Source of the DNA: Amyloporia xantha
Lineage: Eukaryota; Basidiomycota; Agaricomycetes; Polyporales; Adustoporiaceae
Length of the DNA: 64,000 nucleotides
Reading direction: 5' to 3'
Assembly (NCBI GenBank): GCA_036971615.1
Contig: JAYKKR010000015.1
Span: 186,001 to 250,000 of the forward strand
Shown here: piece by piece, positions 33,291-44,146 of the stretch
Layout of the letters: each line of letters opens with the position of its first letter
How positions within the stretch are numbered: position 1 is the first letter of the stretch
Made by a program: the position numbers and the translations under genes
The notes under the pieces: generated by a model
What the model saw: only the letters and a program-made list of their open reading frames with translations
Databases searched by the model: none
Told to the model about the DNA's origin: nothing

Positions 33291-34230
33291 GAGAGAGATG
33301 AGTCAGTGGGGGAAAAAACTATAGAACTTTGAAGAAGTACTCACCATTTTACGCTGCTGGAAGGCAGCGGGACGACAACGACAAGACAGCGTCGTCGTCG
33401 TCGTCGTCGAGCAGACGCTAAGGGTGACGCGTCACAATGGGCAGTCCGGGAAGTGCCGGCCTGCCCAATGTGGAAGGCGTCTTATTGGTCTTATATTCGT
33501 CTTACAGTAATTAGAACGTTAGTATACTCTCAATAGAGCTTCAATCATCTAGATTTTTGGTATTAGCACAATATAATAGTAGTAGAATAGGCTTACCAAA
33601 TATGAGGAGTACAGGACGAAGACTGCCAGTTGAGGACGAGCCCCGAGTCGGCCGAGGCCTAGCGCAGCCAATCAGGTGGCGCGCTCAGCCAGGCGCGAAT
33701 CGAGGCTCGAAATGTTCGCCAGCCTACTACACGGCTGTTTCGAGCATTGTGGCTGCAGCTGCTTCCCTCTTCTCACAAAACTTACACACAGTCTACATTT
33801 ATATACTATATATTATAGGATATTTAATATTCACTGCTGGCTGGGCTAGTGCTCATGCCATTCACAAATATAGCCCAATCTTCGGTCATTCTGGGTCCAA
33901 ATCAGGTATATTTGGTTTATATCTCTCTGAGGAAGCGGAGGAATGTTTCCAAAAATTCGTATAGACTATAATATACATATCTAGTACTATCTATGCTTCA
34001 GGTACGAAATAAATCCCCTCAAAATGGCTGTACTCACTGATTAACATGAATAGGACTTCAGCCACTTGCCCAAATCGGGAATCCCGGCCGTTCCCGAGTG
34101 CGCGCCAACAGCGACGCGTCACCGTAGGTCGTCTCCTCGACGTCGTGGACGACGTGGACGACGTCCCGCTGCTGCCCGCGAGCAGCGTAATATAGTAAGT
34201 TTTCTACCTTTCTTTTGTATTCTTCAGTTG
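33291..34230. other. unique centre of the nested element
   Basis: Contains a short GTC triplet run near 33389-33411 and an imperfect inverted repeat around 33434-33476 (cacaatgggcag and ctgcccaatgtg). No gene recognised. Confidence 0.5.
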
Positions 34231-34239
34231 CTGACCGGC

Positions 34240-35180
34240 CGTTTGCAACCGCAGCCCGACGGCGTACGTTCCGACTCCCCTGCCGACGCCCCTGCCTGCT
34301 CGACGCCCCTGCGTGCTCGACGTCCGCCTCACGCCCACCCGCTGCACGCACATCTGCCCCGCTGCACGCTCCACGACTCCGCTGCCCGCTGGCCGTCCCT
34401 TCTGCGCGCTGCCCCCTGCGCGTACACGCTGCCCCTGCCGACCGTCCACGCTGCCCCTGCCCGTGCAGGCTGACCCCGCCCGTACTCGCGGCCCGTACAC
34501 GCTGCCCTTGCGCGTACACGCTGCTCCTGCACGTACACGCTGCGCCTGCCCGTACTCGCTGTCCCCGCCCGCACACGCTGCGCCTGCCCGTCCACTGACC
34601 GTCCCCGCTGCGCCTGCCCGTCCGCTGCACCCCTGCCTCTCGCCCGTCCGCTGCACCCCTGCCCCTCGCCCGTCCCGTCCACTGCTCGCCCGCCCGCTGC
34701 TCGCCCGCTGCACGTCAGCACGCCCACTGCATGTCAGCATGCCTGCCGCTCGCTCGTCCGCTGCATGCTGCGCCGCCCGTACACGCTGCGCCCGCCCGTC
34801 CATGCTGCGTGCTGCGCCATGCACGCTGCCACGCCCGTACACGCTGCGCCGTGCCGCACATGCTGTGCTGTGCACGCTGCCCCTGCCCGTACACGCTGTC
34901 CCCGCCCGTCCACCGACTGTCCATGCTGCCCCTACCCGTCCGCTGCTCGCTCGTCCGCCGCTCGCTGGCCGCTCGCCCGTACACGCTGTGCAGCCCCGCC
35001 TGTACACGCTGCTCCTGTACGTACATGCTGCCCCCGCCGTATATGCTACTCCTGCCCCCGCCCATGCACACTGCCCCTGCCCCCGCCGTACGCGCTGCCC
35101 CAGCCGGTACGTGTTGCCCCCGCCGTACACGCTGTCCCCCGTGCGCGCCACCCTGTTCCCTTCGCGCGCCGCGCATTCGC
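34240..35180. repeat. GC-rich minisatellite B
   Basis: Tandem degenerate units of the type cgcccgtacacgctgc occur dozens of times, with variants ctgcccgtcc and cgctgctcg. Long open frames here are compositional artefacts. The unit differs from that of array A. Confidence 0.85.
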
Positions 35181-36762
35181 TGGACGTATTACCGTATATA
35201 GATTCCCGTACCGCTGTACCCGTAGCTACTGAATCAAAAATAAAAATCTGTTTTTATTACCATTTTTGTACATTTTTCGGTGCCCAGGTAAGCCTGTGGC
35301 ACCCGAAATATATATTGCACTATAAAAGTAATGACCCAGAGCTGTAGCTACCAGATATAGTAATAAGCCGTGATGCCGGGGGGGGGCCTACGGTGAAAGG
35401 GAGGAGGCCCCGGAGGGTCCGGAGGTAGCCCAGGGATTGATGCACCAGCAGCCAGGCAGAAGCGCTGCCTGGTGCATAAGCGTCCGTAGGCCCATCCGTC
35501 AGTTGGTGCACCATTAGTACATAAGCAGCTGCGTTGATGTCGGGTCCGTCGCCGTCACCTGCAAGCCATTGTTCAACGACGACAGGGGAGACTGAAGCCG
35601 GTAGCAGTCCCTTTTTCTCTTGTAGTACATCTTTGCCACGTAAGAAGAATCTGAGGCGGTTCTGCCAGTATTGTGCGTCAGAGTTTGCCGTGATCTATAG
35701 TGAGTACTTACATGAAACAAGTTAGTCTCTCGGGGACCTCTCCGCCGTCTCGCCCTGCCTGGAGATGAACCAAAAAACGCACTCTCCTCCTCATCCTGGT
35801 CACCGAAATACTCCTCCCCAGGGTGTGAGAACTCCTTACGTCGAGTGTGGGCCAGATGATGAGACACGGGTGCGGATGGTATTATTCCTGCTAGTACCTC
35901 CGGCATTCGAGCCATGATTCGCTCTGTGATTCCAATCTCAAGCTGCTGCATTAAGTGCGGCAGGGAAGATGAAGCGCGGAGCCCTTCTCTGTCATTTTCG
36001 GCGTTAGCATCGACTGACAGGCCTGGTTCGTCAAATTGTGCACGAGACGGCTCGGCCCCACCCTGCAGCGTAGATGGCGCATGGTGCATGCGGGGAATAT
36101 CTGTGTCCACATCCATGAAAGGTGCTTGATCCGTACCGCCGGCGTTCAAAGCTGGGAACACCGCCCTTGTGGGCTGTTCAACTCCGTGTTCCTCTGGAAC
36201 AGGTAAACCGGTTGTCTGTACGGCATCGTTTGGCCAAGTCGGGACAGATAGAGGAGGTTCAGAATTAATAATCTGCTTAGTCTGTTCAGTGACCTATTTG
36301 TGAGGCAGAGTGGGATCTTACCTGAAAGCCGGTAGTAAATGCTCCATACGCCGTCCGCTGCTCCTCTGGTAAACCCCCGGCATAGATTGCAATTCCTGCC
36401 AAGTACCGAGATTCCTGCGTACACTGTCACTTTCTACGACAATCAAATTTGGTCACATTTGAGAATCATTGAAATATAACCACGCACCTCTGATCGCTTG
36501 GTCAATTTCAGACATCATGCTCCCGTTGTCACTGTCTTCATCGTCTTCCCAAGCGTTCGCTTCCGCATACGCTACCTATCAATTCATGAGCACTTTGATA
36601 GAAGACATGACGACGAAGATAATACGTTAGACGCACATTATAATGTACCCATGAAGGAGACGTTGGAAACCCGGTCACAGGAGCAGCGGGATCGGGGATG
36701 ACTGAAGTAAACCAGCCGTCGCTATCCCGAGTTACTGTAGCATGATCGACTGTTCCAGACAT

Positions 36763-37056
36763 TGTGAATGCGCTGCGCAAAGGAACGGAACGATAGCCTG
36801 GTTATAAGTTGTCGCCGATCGCCTGCCCAGACGCTTTCTATTGTTTTTGAGTGGCGCAAATACAATGTTCTGTGGTATCCAAAATGTATGGCAGATTCCT
36901 ATTCAGAGAGCATGCCTGCCAAGTGGCGTTAGCGAAATCTGTCATTATAAACAATAACCAACCTGACTTAGTATTACTATTGTTGTCCCCTTATAATTAA
37001 GCCTTACGGTCAAAACAACCAGTCAATTGGAATTTGGCAAAGTATACGTATAAAGA
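36763..37056. other. intergenic region
   Basis: About 290 bp between the split gene start and the KOW gene stop; no gene seen. Confidence 0.4.
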
Positions 37057-39927
37057 CTACTTGACATGTGCGAGATTAGAAGACAGTTCCGTAAAGATAG
37101 GACCCGATGGCAATGGCATGACCGGCCAAGGTCCTGCAGGCGCTCTCATTACCTTCACTAATTGTCCCACCCGCGGCCCACCAGTAACCACTGCAAATTT
37201 GCCCGCAGAAGGCGCGATCGGCTTGAGATACTCGACCGGGATCAGTAAACTCTCCTGGCGTCCTCTTGAGAAATACTTGACCGACACCTGATGCTGCCCA
37301 TCAACTATCGAGGGCAGCTTTTCACGATCCGTCGTGACCATGCATCCTTCGTGTCGGCCACCGGCAAAGCCCCCGTCAACTTTTGTCCCAAAGATCTGCA
37401 GCGAGACCGCCTTCTGAGCGAGGGCTGCTTGTAATTCTGGCAGCACTAGCCATGCTGCAGGACCCGCTACGCAAAGTTAATTAGATATGCTTATGACAGG
37501 AATACGAAACAACTTACTGGCCGGCCGCACAGAAGGTACAGCAGGTGTAGAGAGCGACTCAAGGGAAGCATGGGTTAACTCGCGCATTTCTGCGCTTGGA
37601 TCCCATGCATCGCAGAGGGGCGACATGGATCCACTTGGTTCATCACCAATCGGCGTGCTAGGTGAGTTGGATCCACTGAGCTCATCGCCAATGGGCGTCC
37701 TGGCGCGGACCGGCACCCGATCCGGCATACTGTAGGATACCTGGTTGGATTCCGATGGGATGAGAGGCACAGGGACACTGTTTGGCCTGCGCGATAATAA
37801 GCATACATACAGGAGAACAGAATAGGAAAAACGTACTCGAAGAACGCTAGCTGTTCTAGCGTGAATGACTCAACCTTGCCACGCGGTGCCTCCATCTCAA
37901 CACGATAACCCGCACGATCGCTCTCTTTGATGAGTCCACGGTACCCCTTGTAATGACCGGCGATGACTGACACACACTGGCCAATAAATAAGTCTTTGTG
38001 GTTGCGCAGACTCTCTAATGTGACCGGCCCGGAGTCACCCTGCAGAGGCAGATCCAGTGCCGCTAAATCATCCTCCGTATAGTTCGGTGCGAGTTGCAGA
38101 ACGCTATGCGGGGCTGATGCATCGCCAATTTGACCAAATCTACGGGCGGATCGTAAAACTGCAAGTTCCTGACGTGCGCTGTGAACTGAACGTTCAAAAG
38201 TATTTCGTCAGCTGTATTAGAGGCGACGGCAGGAAGACGAACCTGCTCATGAGGGTCGCGCAGAATAAGCTCTACGCATCCATCATTATCTGCGCTTTCA
38301 GCGACTAATCCCCACCTTCCTTTGCCATCTCCTCTTCGAATCGCAACCGTATCTCCGCGACGAAACTCCCTTTCAATGAGACTCAACGACACCGTGAAGA
38401 TAACGTCTTGCAATTCCGCGCGAACTTCAGCCGTATCGCCAATGTCCTCGATCCTCCCAACGACACCTTTCTGTTCGCCCGATACTACGCGCACCCTGTC
38501 CCCTACGCATATTGACATTCTATACTGTTCATCATATAGCATGTCCAGTTGGTTGCGAGGTATGACTTTGGAATGCGAAAACATGTTTAGATCGTCATCC
38601 GAGTACTGGTACGTATCGGAAAGGCGACTGATTGTGGTGTCGAACCTTAATAGGCCATCCTGACAATATGCCCTAGTTCTCGATAGCCGAAATCCTTCTC
38701 CATCCACTCGGCACGCCCTCGGTCCGTGAAGTTGAGCTATTAAGGCAATATCAGCGAGATGCTTCGGGACGCGTGTCGTGAGTGTTTTGAGTGGCTTGGC
38801 TTTTCGCTCCTCCTTGGTACGAAGATCTAAACGAGGGATCACCCAGACTGTAGCCGATTGACCATTCAAAGACTGAAGATACGCCATGTCACCTTGATAT
38901 CGTCCTCCGCGAAGAGATACCCAAGTGCCCGCGCGAAACTCACGGCAGGGAGCGTAGACCAAGAGAGACGAATAATTCTCGCGAGGGAGGAATTGAACTT
39001 CGAAAATACGAAATCCACGGTTTCGAGCGAAAGTGATAGGGTCGGAAAGATCTGCGCGTGACCTGCCTTCCAAGTAAAGCTCGTTGTCTTTGTCTCCAGT
39101 GACAAAAATACTGTAGATGTTCCATGAAACCGGGCGTTCAGTGTCAGTCGGAGATAACATTCGACGATACAGCCACTCCAATACAGACGTAGCACGACCA
39201 GCCTCATATAAAAGATTAATTAAATTGGTATTGGGTTTAAGATGAAATCGCACCTCGACCTTGAGGAGAGCAATAGTTGTATCGGCAGCTGCGTCCATCC
39301 AAAGCGCGTGAACAGGACCTGCAAGTCCCTCTCCATCCATGGAGAGGGAATTCGGTCGCCCAGATCTCTCCTCATAAGACTGAGCGAGCAACCGCGCCTC
39401 TTGATCTTCGAGATCGCTCAAAAGATGCTGGGTAAATCTATTAGTTGCCTGAGGCGTGCGTTGACGAGGTAAATCATTGTCGTCGAAAAAGGATCCTGTA
39501 AATACTGTTAAATCATATCATTATCCATATGAAAAGGAGTTCACGTACCGAAATCGTCGTCTTCATCTTCCTCATCTTCTTCGTCGTCGGCGACTTCAGC
39601 TTCCACATCTAAGAAGCGCGACACTCCACTTGGCCTTGTTCCTGCACGGCGTCGACGAGGTCCTCCCATAGACATATCCACTGGCAAACCATGAGCAACA
39701 ACACGCGCTAATGTTGAGCAATGCGTACCATTCTCGCCGCCCTCAGCATCCTCAGCATGCTCATCGCCCTCAGCATCCTCACCGCCCTCGCCGCCGCTCC
39801 TCATACGAGATCGCTTCGCGCTGGAAGCCTGCTCATTGGTATTGCTTTGTTCTGCGTCATGACTGCGCTTTTGAGCGGTCGATTCTGCCTCAAACTCGCT
39901 CAACTGAGAACGACTAAGTTGTTCCAT
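37057..39927 (-). CDS. Spt5-like KOW-domain protein, transposon cargo
   Basis: Five exons (39927-39549, 39495-38243, 38168-37837, 37786-37518, 37466-37057) give 880 aa. The acidic N terminus FLDVEAEVADDEEDEEDED matches the start of Spt5. KOW-like segments follow: GTWVSLRGGRYQGDMAYL (about 310), VGDRVRVVSGEQKGVVG (about 455), GDTVAIRRGDGKGRWG (about 500), GQCVSVIAGHYKGYRG (about 603), and a last one, KFAVVTGGPRVGQ, near the C terminus. Spt5 with Spt4 clamps RNA polymerase II and uses KOW domains to bind nucleic acid. This copy lacks the Spt5 C-terminal heptad repeats I would expect, so it is a derived relative rather than the essential gene. Inside the giant transposon it could act on transcription, but that is inference. 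Confidence 0.75.
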
Positions 39928-40087
39928 AAATGATCTCTATGATCATCAGCAAAATAGTACCAACTCTAGCACGTGGATGAAACTATACCTGCAGCTAGGA
40001 TGGGCGATGGATACGGTTGGAAGAGACCCGATAGTGAGAGCGATGCTAATGCCATTCCCAATCAATCCCCACGTTGGGCCATGCAGG

Positions 40088-40152
40088 ATCTGCGCGTTGA
40101 ACACACGCGGCATCGCTGCGTTGAACACACGCGGCATCGCCGCGTTGACCAC
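40088..40152. repeat. 24 bp tandem repeat upstream of the KOW gene
   Basis: Unit cgttgaacacacgcggcatcg-type, about 2.5 copies with single-base differences, 160-225 bp upstream of the KOW start codon. Confidence 0.7.
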
Positions 40153-40315
40153 ACGGGGGGAATTAGTATTCAGATACGACTTGACGCTTCTTAATAAAGA
40201 GATCGTCGTCACCGCATATCCCCCCGAAATATTACTATTCAAAATACATACAGGATAAGAGCAAGAAGAGCAGAAACGTAGTGAATGGTGCAATTACTGT
40301 GGCGTATCGCAGTGA

Positions 40316-41926
40316 CTAAGAAGACAATATACGCCGATAAGCCCGCTTTACCAAAGAAATAATGCCACCGTCAAGGGAATCATTGATTAAATTCCAACTC
40401 AAAGTCATGAGCATAATAATCACAATCGATAAGGAAAAGGACATCTCTCGTTTAGATCCTTGTCTAAGCGGACCGCGAGGAGGCGCCTGTGAAAATCACT
40501 TGAATAGAGCACAAACAGATGCATAAATAGCACTCACCAGTCTTGCAATCCATAGTTTAATATCAGTATGGCCGAAAGTCGACCCAGCAGTGACGATCAT
40601 AGGCCCTTGTGTACTCCGATACGTCTGTATAAAATGAGTACGTATATCACAATCACGCCACATGACAAAGACTTACATGAACACATTGAACAAGATTTCC
40701 GGCTATTTACAAAATGAAATATTACCGCCCATTCCGCATCAAAATCTAGGGACCTTACCTCCCGCATGACACAGAGTTTCCACAAGTAAGCCGGTTGCTG
40801 AATCGAATATACGAATCGCGCCGTCGTCTCCGCCTACTACAATGCGAGACTCGTGCACCGCAGCTTGCATTGGAAAATTACGCAATATGCCGTACTTAAT
40901 GGAATGGACCAATTCCAAAGAAGGAAATCGATACTGATCGACCCCATCGACGAGATTCGTCACTACTAAAGTCGACTCATCCGCAGACAATGCCAAGTGA
41001 CCACTGATTTTTTTAATGACAAAGCATAAAGACAATGAAGCCACTCACATTCTTGTGGAGAGGCGTTTTGACCATTTCATCGTCCAAGGCTCGATTGAAT
41101 AGCAAACCCTGCGCTACAACATGAACAAGTCGAAATAGCACTAATGAATAAAACATACAGTTCGTGAGACTCTAAATAGCCAACGAGAACGCTAGATCCG
41201 TCGTCACAAAATTGAATAACGCGGCCAATATATGGCCTCTTGGACGGACCACAGTCCAACGCAGTGATATCCCCTGATACGACGTCAAGCAAAGAATCGC
41301 GGATCTTGGAATGCATACCTGCTGAATTCAGTTTCCATACTTTAGCTTCTCCACTACCTAAGCTGGCAATTCTCCCGAATCGGGAGTTGTACCGAACATC
41401 TTCAACCGTCTCGTCGTGCGCGTCTGTGATCGAAGAGAACTCGTATTTTCCCTACGTATACAGAATGCATGAAGGGCGTCACTCTCAGCGACCACGAACA
41501 AGACAGAAACATACCTCGTATTCCTTTTCCTGATAGACCTGCAACGTCCCATCCGAACATCCTAAAACAAACGCACGCTTCTTTCCCTCTTCTGAGTCCA
41601 CCCAAGCGGCACAGCTCACCGCCCCATGGAAAGGCCGATGAACCTCTTGAATGATCTCACCCGTAGTCATATTCCAGATGACAAGCAGCGCGTCGTCGCC
41701 TGTCTTATTGTTAAATGGTGCTTGCCTGCTAAGATAAAGTCCGACATACCCCCTGAGAGTAGGAATCGCCCGTCAAGGCTCACCGTTACGACGTTCACAC
41801 TTCCAGTGTGGCGCTTCAAAGTGTTCAATAATTCAAACCTTACATCATCATTAGTAAAGATCTGAGACCAGATAATGAAACTTACATAGTGAGCAAGTCC
41901 TTGCTGCTACCTCGAGTAACGGGCAT
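40316..41926 (-). CDS. WD40-repeat protein with C-terminal membrane helix
   Basis: Ten exons (41926-41886, 41838-41750, 41699-41515, 41451-41319, 41273-41159, 41108-41049, 41003-40759, 40702-40677, 40624-40538, 40486-40316) give 383 aa. WD40-like blades: LKRHTGSVNVVTVSLDG with ALLVIWNM, HGAVSCAAWVD with GTLQVYQ, DETVEDVRYN with AKVWKL, and VVGGDDGAIRIFD. The family hallmark PSKRPYIGRVIQFCDDG and NLVDGVDQYRFPSLE are present. The C-terminal exon adds a hydrophobic helix (SLSIVIIMLMTLSW), suggesting a tail-anchored protein with a cytosolic propeller. The family is multi-copy in mushroom genomes and has no known function. Phases close through all ten exons. Confidence 0.8.
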
Positions 41927-42179
41927 CCATGCGACCACAAGACTTTATAGATGATGCCTGCTTTTTGTGAAGTCCTTCAATAGACGTCGACCAACAATTG
42001 TAGTTCCTGTCGCCTACCGACCAAATAACATAACTGACACTATGTTTTTGTTACAATTCCTATCCTTCTCGGCTGTCCCATTTCTTTTCGTGTTATTGTC
42101 TATTTCGATTCGTGTTATTGTCTAGTTCTATCCATGTTTATTGTTTAGTTCTATTCGCATTATAGTTATAGTGTACAGC
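41927..42179. other. intergenic region
   Basis: Promoter side of the WD40 gene, with repeated tattgtctagttctat-like tracts; no gene seen. Confidence 0.4.
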
Positions 42180-42540
42180 CGCTCGCCCACAGCCGCTCGC
42201 CCACTTGCCATCGGGGGTGCAAGTGGGCGAGCAGAAGAAACACAAGACCCATCACCCTGGGGCATATATGCGCCCCAAGTTTAGGGTGGGTGCTTTAGGG
42301 CAGGGGCACATCACGAGACTCGGTCAGATATCGGTCAACCTCGGACCGTGTCCCGCGCCACCATACCAGACCTGCCCTAAACCTCTTGCCCTGAAGTGTC
42401 CTGGTACTCTATCGCCCCGGCTGACGAGTACGCTTTGGTCTTCCTTCCACGCGTCCCAGCATCATGCTGTACTTATGAGCTATACGATGCTAGTTACTAG
42501 AATAGAATACAATACAATACAATATACAATTAGTGCCGTA
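42180..42540. mobile_element. degraded hairpin MITE
   Basis: Opens with a 14 bp perfect hairpin (gctcgcccacttgc 42195-42208 and its complement 42219-42232). An inverted pair tttagggcagg / cctgccctaaa follows, then gaatagaata. The core caagtttagggtg and ttagggcagg also occur in the arms of the perfect MITE at 27190-27529, so the two are related. Confidence 0.6.
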
Positions 42541-42884
42541 TGAAGCACAAACTAGTACAAGTATCAAATCCATATAGATCAAAGAAACAAAGGCGTCCCA
42601 ATACTGATCACAACGTAGGATATACCGACCTCGCCCTTGCATCAACGTCGTTACAACTTTGTCTTGTTCGTCTAGCCTAGACAAATGCAGGTATGGGCGT
42701 ATGTCCTCCCCTTGTACTAATTTTTTCCAGCGCGCGGTGATTACGATGCAGGATACTGTCAGGCACGTAGTCCCTTGTATCTGTTCTCTTACAGGTATGG
42801 GCATTTTTCTCATTTGTTCTCGATGAATGGTTCGTATATAAGTGCTGTTACCAGTGAGTGCTGTTACGCACATCGCAATTGACT

Positions 42885-43551
42885 ATGCCTAAAGTGAAAT
42901 CAGCACGAACCCATCGCATTCAGCGTCACCTCAAGCCTGTCGCTCTACGCTTCGAGTTCTCCGAGGAGCGTCTCATTACTCCTCCGCCTTCCTCCATGCG
43001 CCTGGAGTATCCAATTAAGCCCCCCGCAGCGAATCCGCCGTCCGCCGATAAGCCTCCCGCAGCGAATCCACCGTCCGCCGAAGTTCCCCCTACTGTCCGT
43101 GAAGATGATAGTGATGCAGCGAAGATTCCTAAACCTCCGGGGAAGTTACTCGGATATCAAGAAACGGTTATAATCTCTTCAACATTCTCAAATGGGATCG
43201 CACTGAATACGATGCTGTCTCTGTAAGTACATCCCGATCATGGTCCCGATCTCGACTGAAACCGATTGGCTTCATAGAACACGATCGTCCTGTTAGCGCA
43301 GAAGCATCTTGACATCGCTAGTTTCTCGAAACAGCAACCCGATGCGCTGCGAACTGTATACGAAGAGGTGAGAATCGACGTATGGTTTCTTTAAATGACC
43401 TGTTTAAGAATTCGTCCAGGCCGCCAAAATGCATCCTACTCTACTCAAATATGCGGACAACTGGGTTATGGCTGACTTCTTGCGCGTTCATCTCAAGAAC
43501 AAGTCGGCCTGTCGTGAACCTGCTAAGAAGGCTTGTGGGACCAACGGGTGA
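42885..43551 (+). pseudogene. small cargo protein, family A (copy 2), one-base shift
   Basis: Exons 42885-43222, 43278-43367 and 43420-43551. The N terminus has two direct repeats of a KPPAANPPSA-type unit. The conserved core follows: NLFNILKWDRTEYDAVS, then IVLLAQKHLDIASF, then HPTLLKYADNWVMADFLR and VHLKN. Introns sit at positions equivalent to copy 1 (28005). Exon 1 is one base short: adding one G in the GGGG at about 43138-43141 joins KPPGE to the core frame and makes all phases close (about 187 aa). Function unknown. It is the last gene before the right terminal repeat. Confidence 0.6.
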
Positions 43552-43641
43552 TAATTATTTATTCATCCTGCATCAATTCCTGCTCATGTGCTTATAGAAT
43601 CTGATTTGCGTGCATAGTCAGGCTGTTTTGAATAACGTACC

Positions 43642-44143
43642 CACTGAGCGGCGGATAAGTGGGCCGGTCAGTGGGCCGGTCAGTGGGCCGGTGCATGTAT
43701 CTGTGTGACGGAGTTTAATTATGCTCGGAGATGTGGCGTAGTGACATATGCGAGAAACGTAAATCATATTTATTGCTACATATCGTACCGGAACATATTC
43801 TAAACATCTCCAATGACGGCGTGTAAACTATGTAATTCAATTTGATTACATGTCAAGTTGAGATTACTTTATACGATCTCTGCCTGACGCAAATGCATTA
43901 ACATATTTTTCATATTCCTGTGAATCTTTTAGTCAGCCAGAAGCTAATGCACAAAGGTTAATTATCTCTAACAATCTAAATTTGAATGTTGTTCCTTTAT
44001 TTGAGATGAGAACATAATTTCGAGCATAGTCTGTATTTGCTTATGGATATATTCTAGCTACGTCTGCGTAAGTACTTGTCACAATTTGTCATAAGGTTTG
44101 TTCAGCATATGTGGCAATAAGTAAGGGGTCCGTGCCTGCAGTG
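43642..44143 (-). repeat. right 502 bp terminal inverted repeat
   Basis: Inverted copy of 20201-20702, same length. The inner end is CACTGAGCGG and the outer end CCTGCAGTG. Three 12 bp units gtgggccggtca, the last partial, lie at 43659-43692. Confidence 0.85.
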
Positions 44144-44146
44144 TGA
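44144..44146. repeat. target-site duplication TGA, right copy
   Basis: TGA follows the outer CAGTG terminus directly and matches 20198-20200. Confidence 0.7.

Larger units (their letters stand above)
31945..35513. mobile_element. nested 3.57 kb foldback-like element with two minisatellites
   Basis: Ends read TGGTGCACCAACTGACGGAT inward from both sides, and the inverted similarity runs about 170-200 bp (31945 to about 32130; about 35330 to 35513). CTTATGTA just outside each end is also inverted, so the true terminus may be about 12 bp further out. No transposase is visible. The interior is a GC-rich tandem array, about 700 bp of unique sequence, then a second unlike GC-rich array. No clear target duplication. 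Class unknown; non-autonomous. Confidence 0.75.
31128..36762 (-). pseudogene. GMSSD-motif gene split by a nested 3.57 kb element
   Basis: The upstream half runs from the ATG at 36762 to about 35514 (exon 1 is 36762-36649, then several short exons): VAYAEANAWEDDEDSD, RESDSVRRNLGTWQELQ, a Pro/Ser-rich part, a Gln/Leu helix (LMQQLEIGITERIM) and NRLRFFLRGKD, ending at DINAAAYVL. The downstream half resumes at about 31940: INAPLMDWSSELTSKWN, VKICRQKLQRTHLAARQAQQ, KSEDPIAWANIQQILELL, GGMSSDHTDD, and ends LHFPRN at 31128. From memory, proteins with a central W...IL...GMSSD segment form a multi-copy family in mushroom genomes, function unknown. The element at 31945-35513 interrupts it. Excising the element alone does not obviously restore the frame, since about 18 extra bases remain on the 3' side. 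Confidence 0.65.
20201..44143. mobile_element. giant CACTA-type (Tnp2) transposon with cargo, 23.9 kb
   Basis: The left end starts CACTGCAGGCACGGACC and the right end is its mirror, ending GGTCCGTGCCTGCAGTG. Each end belongs to a 502 bp inverted repeat (20201-20702 and 43642-44143). Immediately outside both ends is TGA (20198-20200 and 44144-44146), a 3 bp duplication as CACTA/EnSpm elements make. Subterminal 12 bp repeats and an internal Tnp2-type transposase fit the same superfamily. Between transposase and right end lie at least seven other genes, two hairpin MITEs and a nested 3.57 kb element. Whether all cargo moves with the element is inference. The terminal repeats differ at roughly 13% of positions by eye, so the insertion is not recent. 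Confidence 0.75.

Noticed and set aside
32325..35347. Many long open frames on both strands (up to about 340 codons)
   Set aside because: They lie in GC-rich minisatellites where stop codons are rare in every frame; translations are low-complexity repeats and overlap on both strands.
40088..40152. CRISPR-like spaced repeat
   Set aside because: Units are contiguous without spacers and the genome is eukaryotic.
41274..41318. Reading the WD40 exon straight through this 45 bp
   Set aside because: It is in frame, so read-through is possible, but homologues as I recall them lack these residues and GT-AG sites flank it; treated as an intron.
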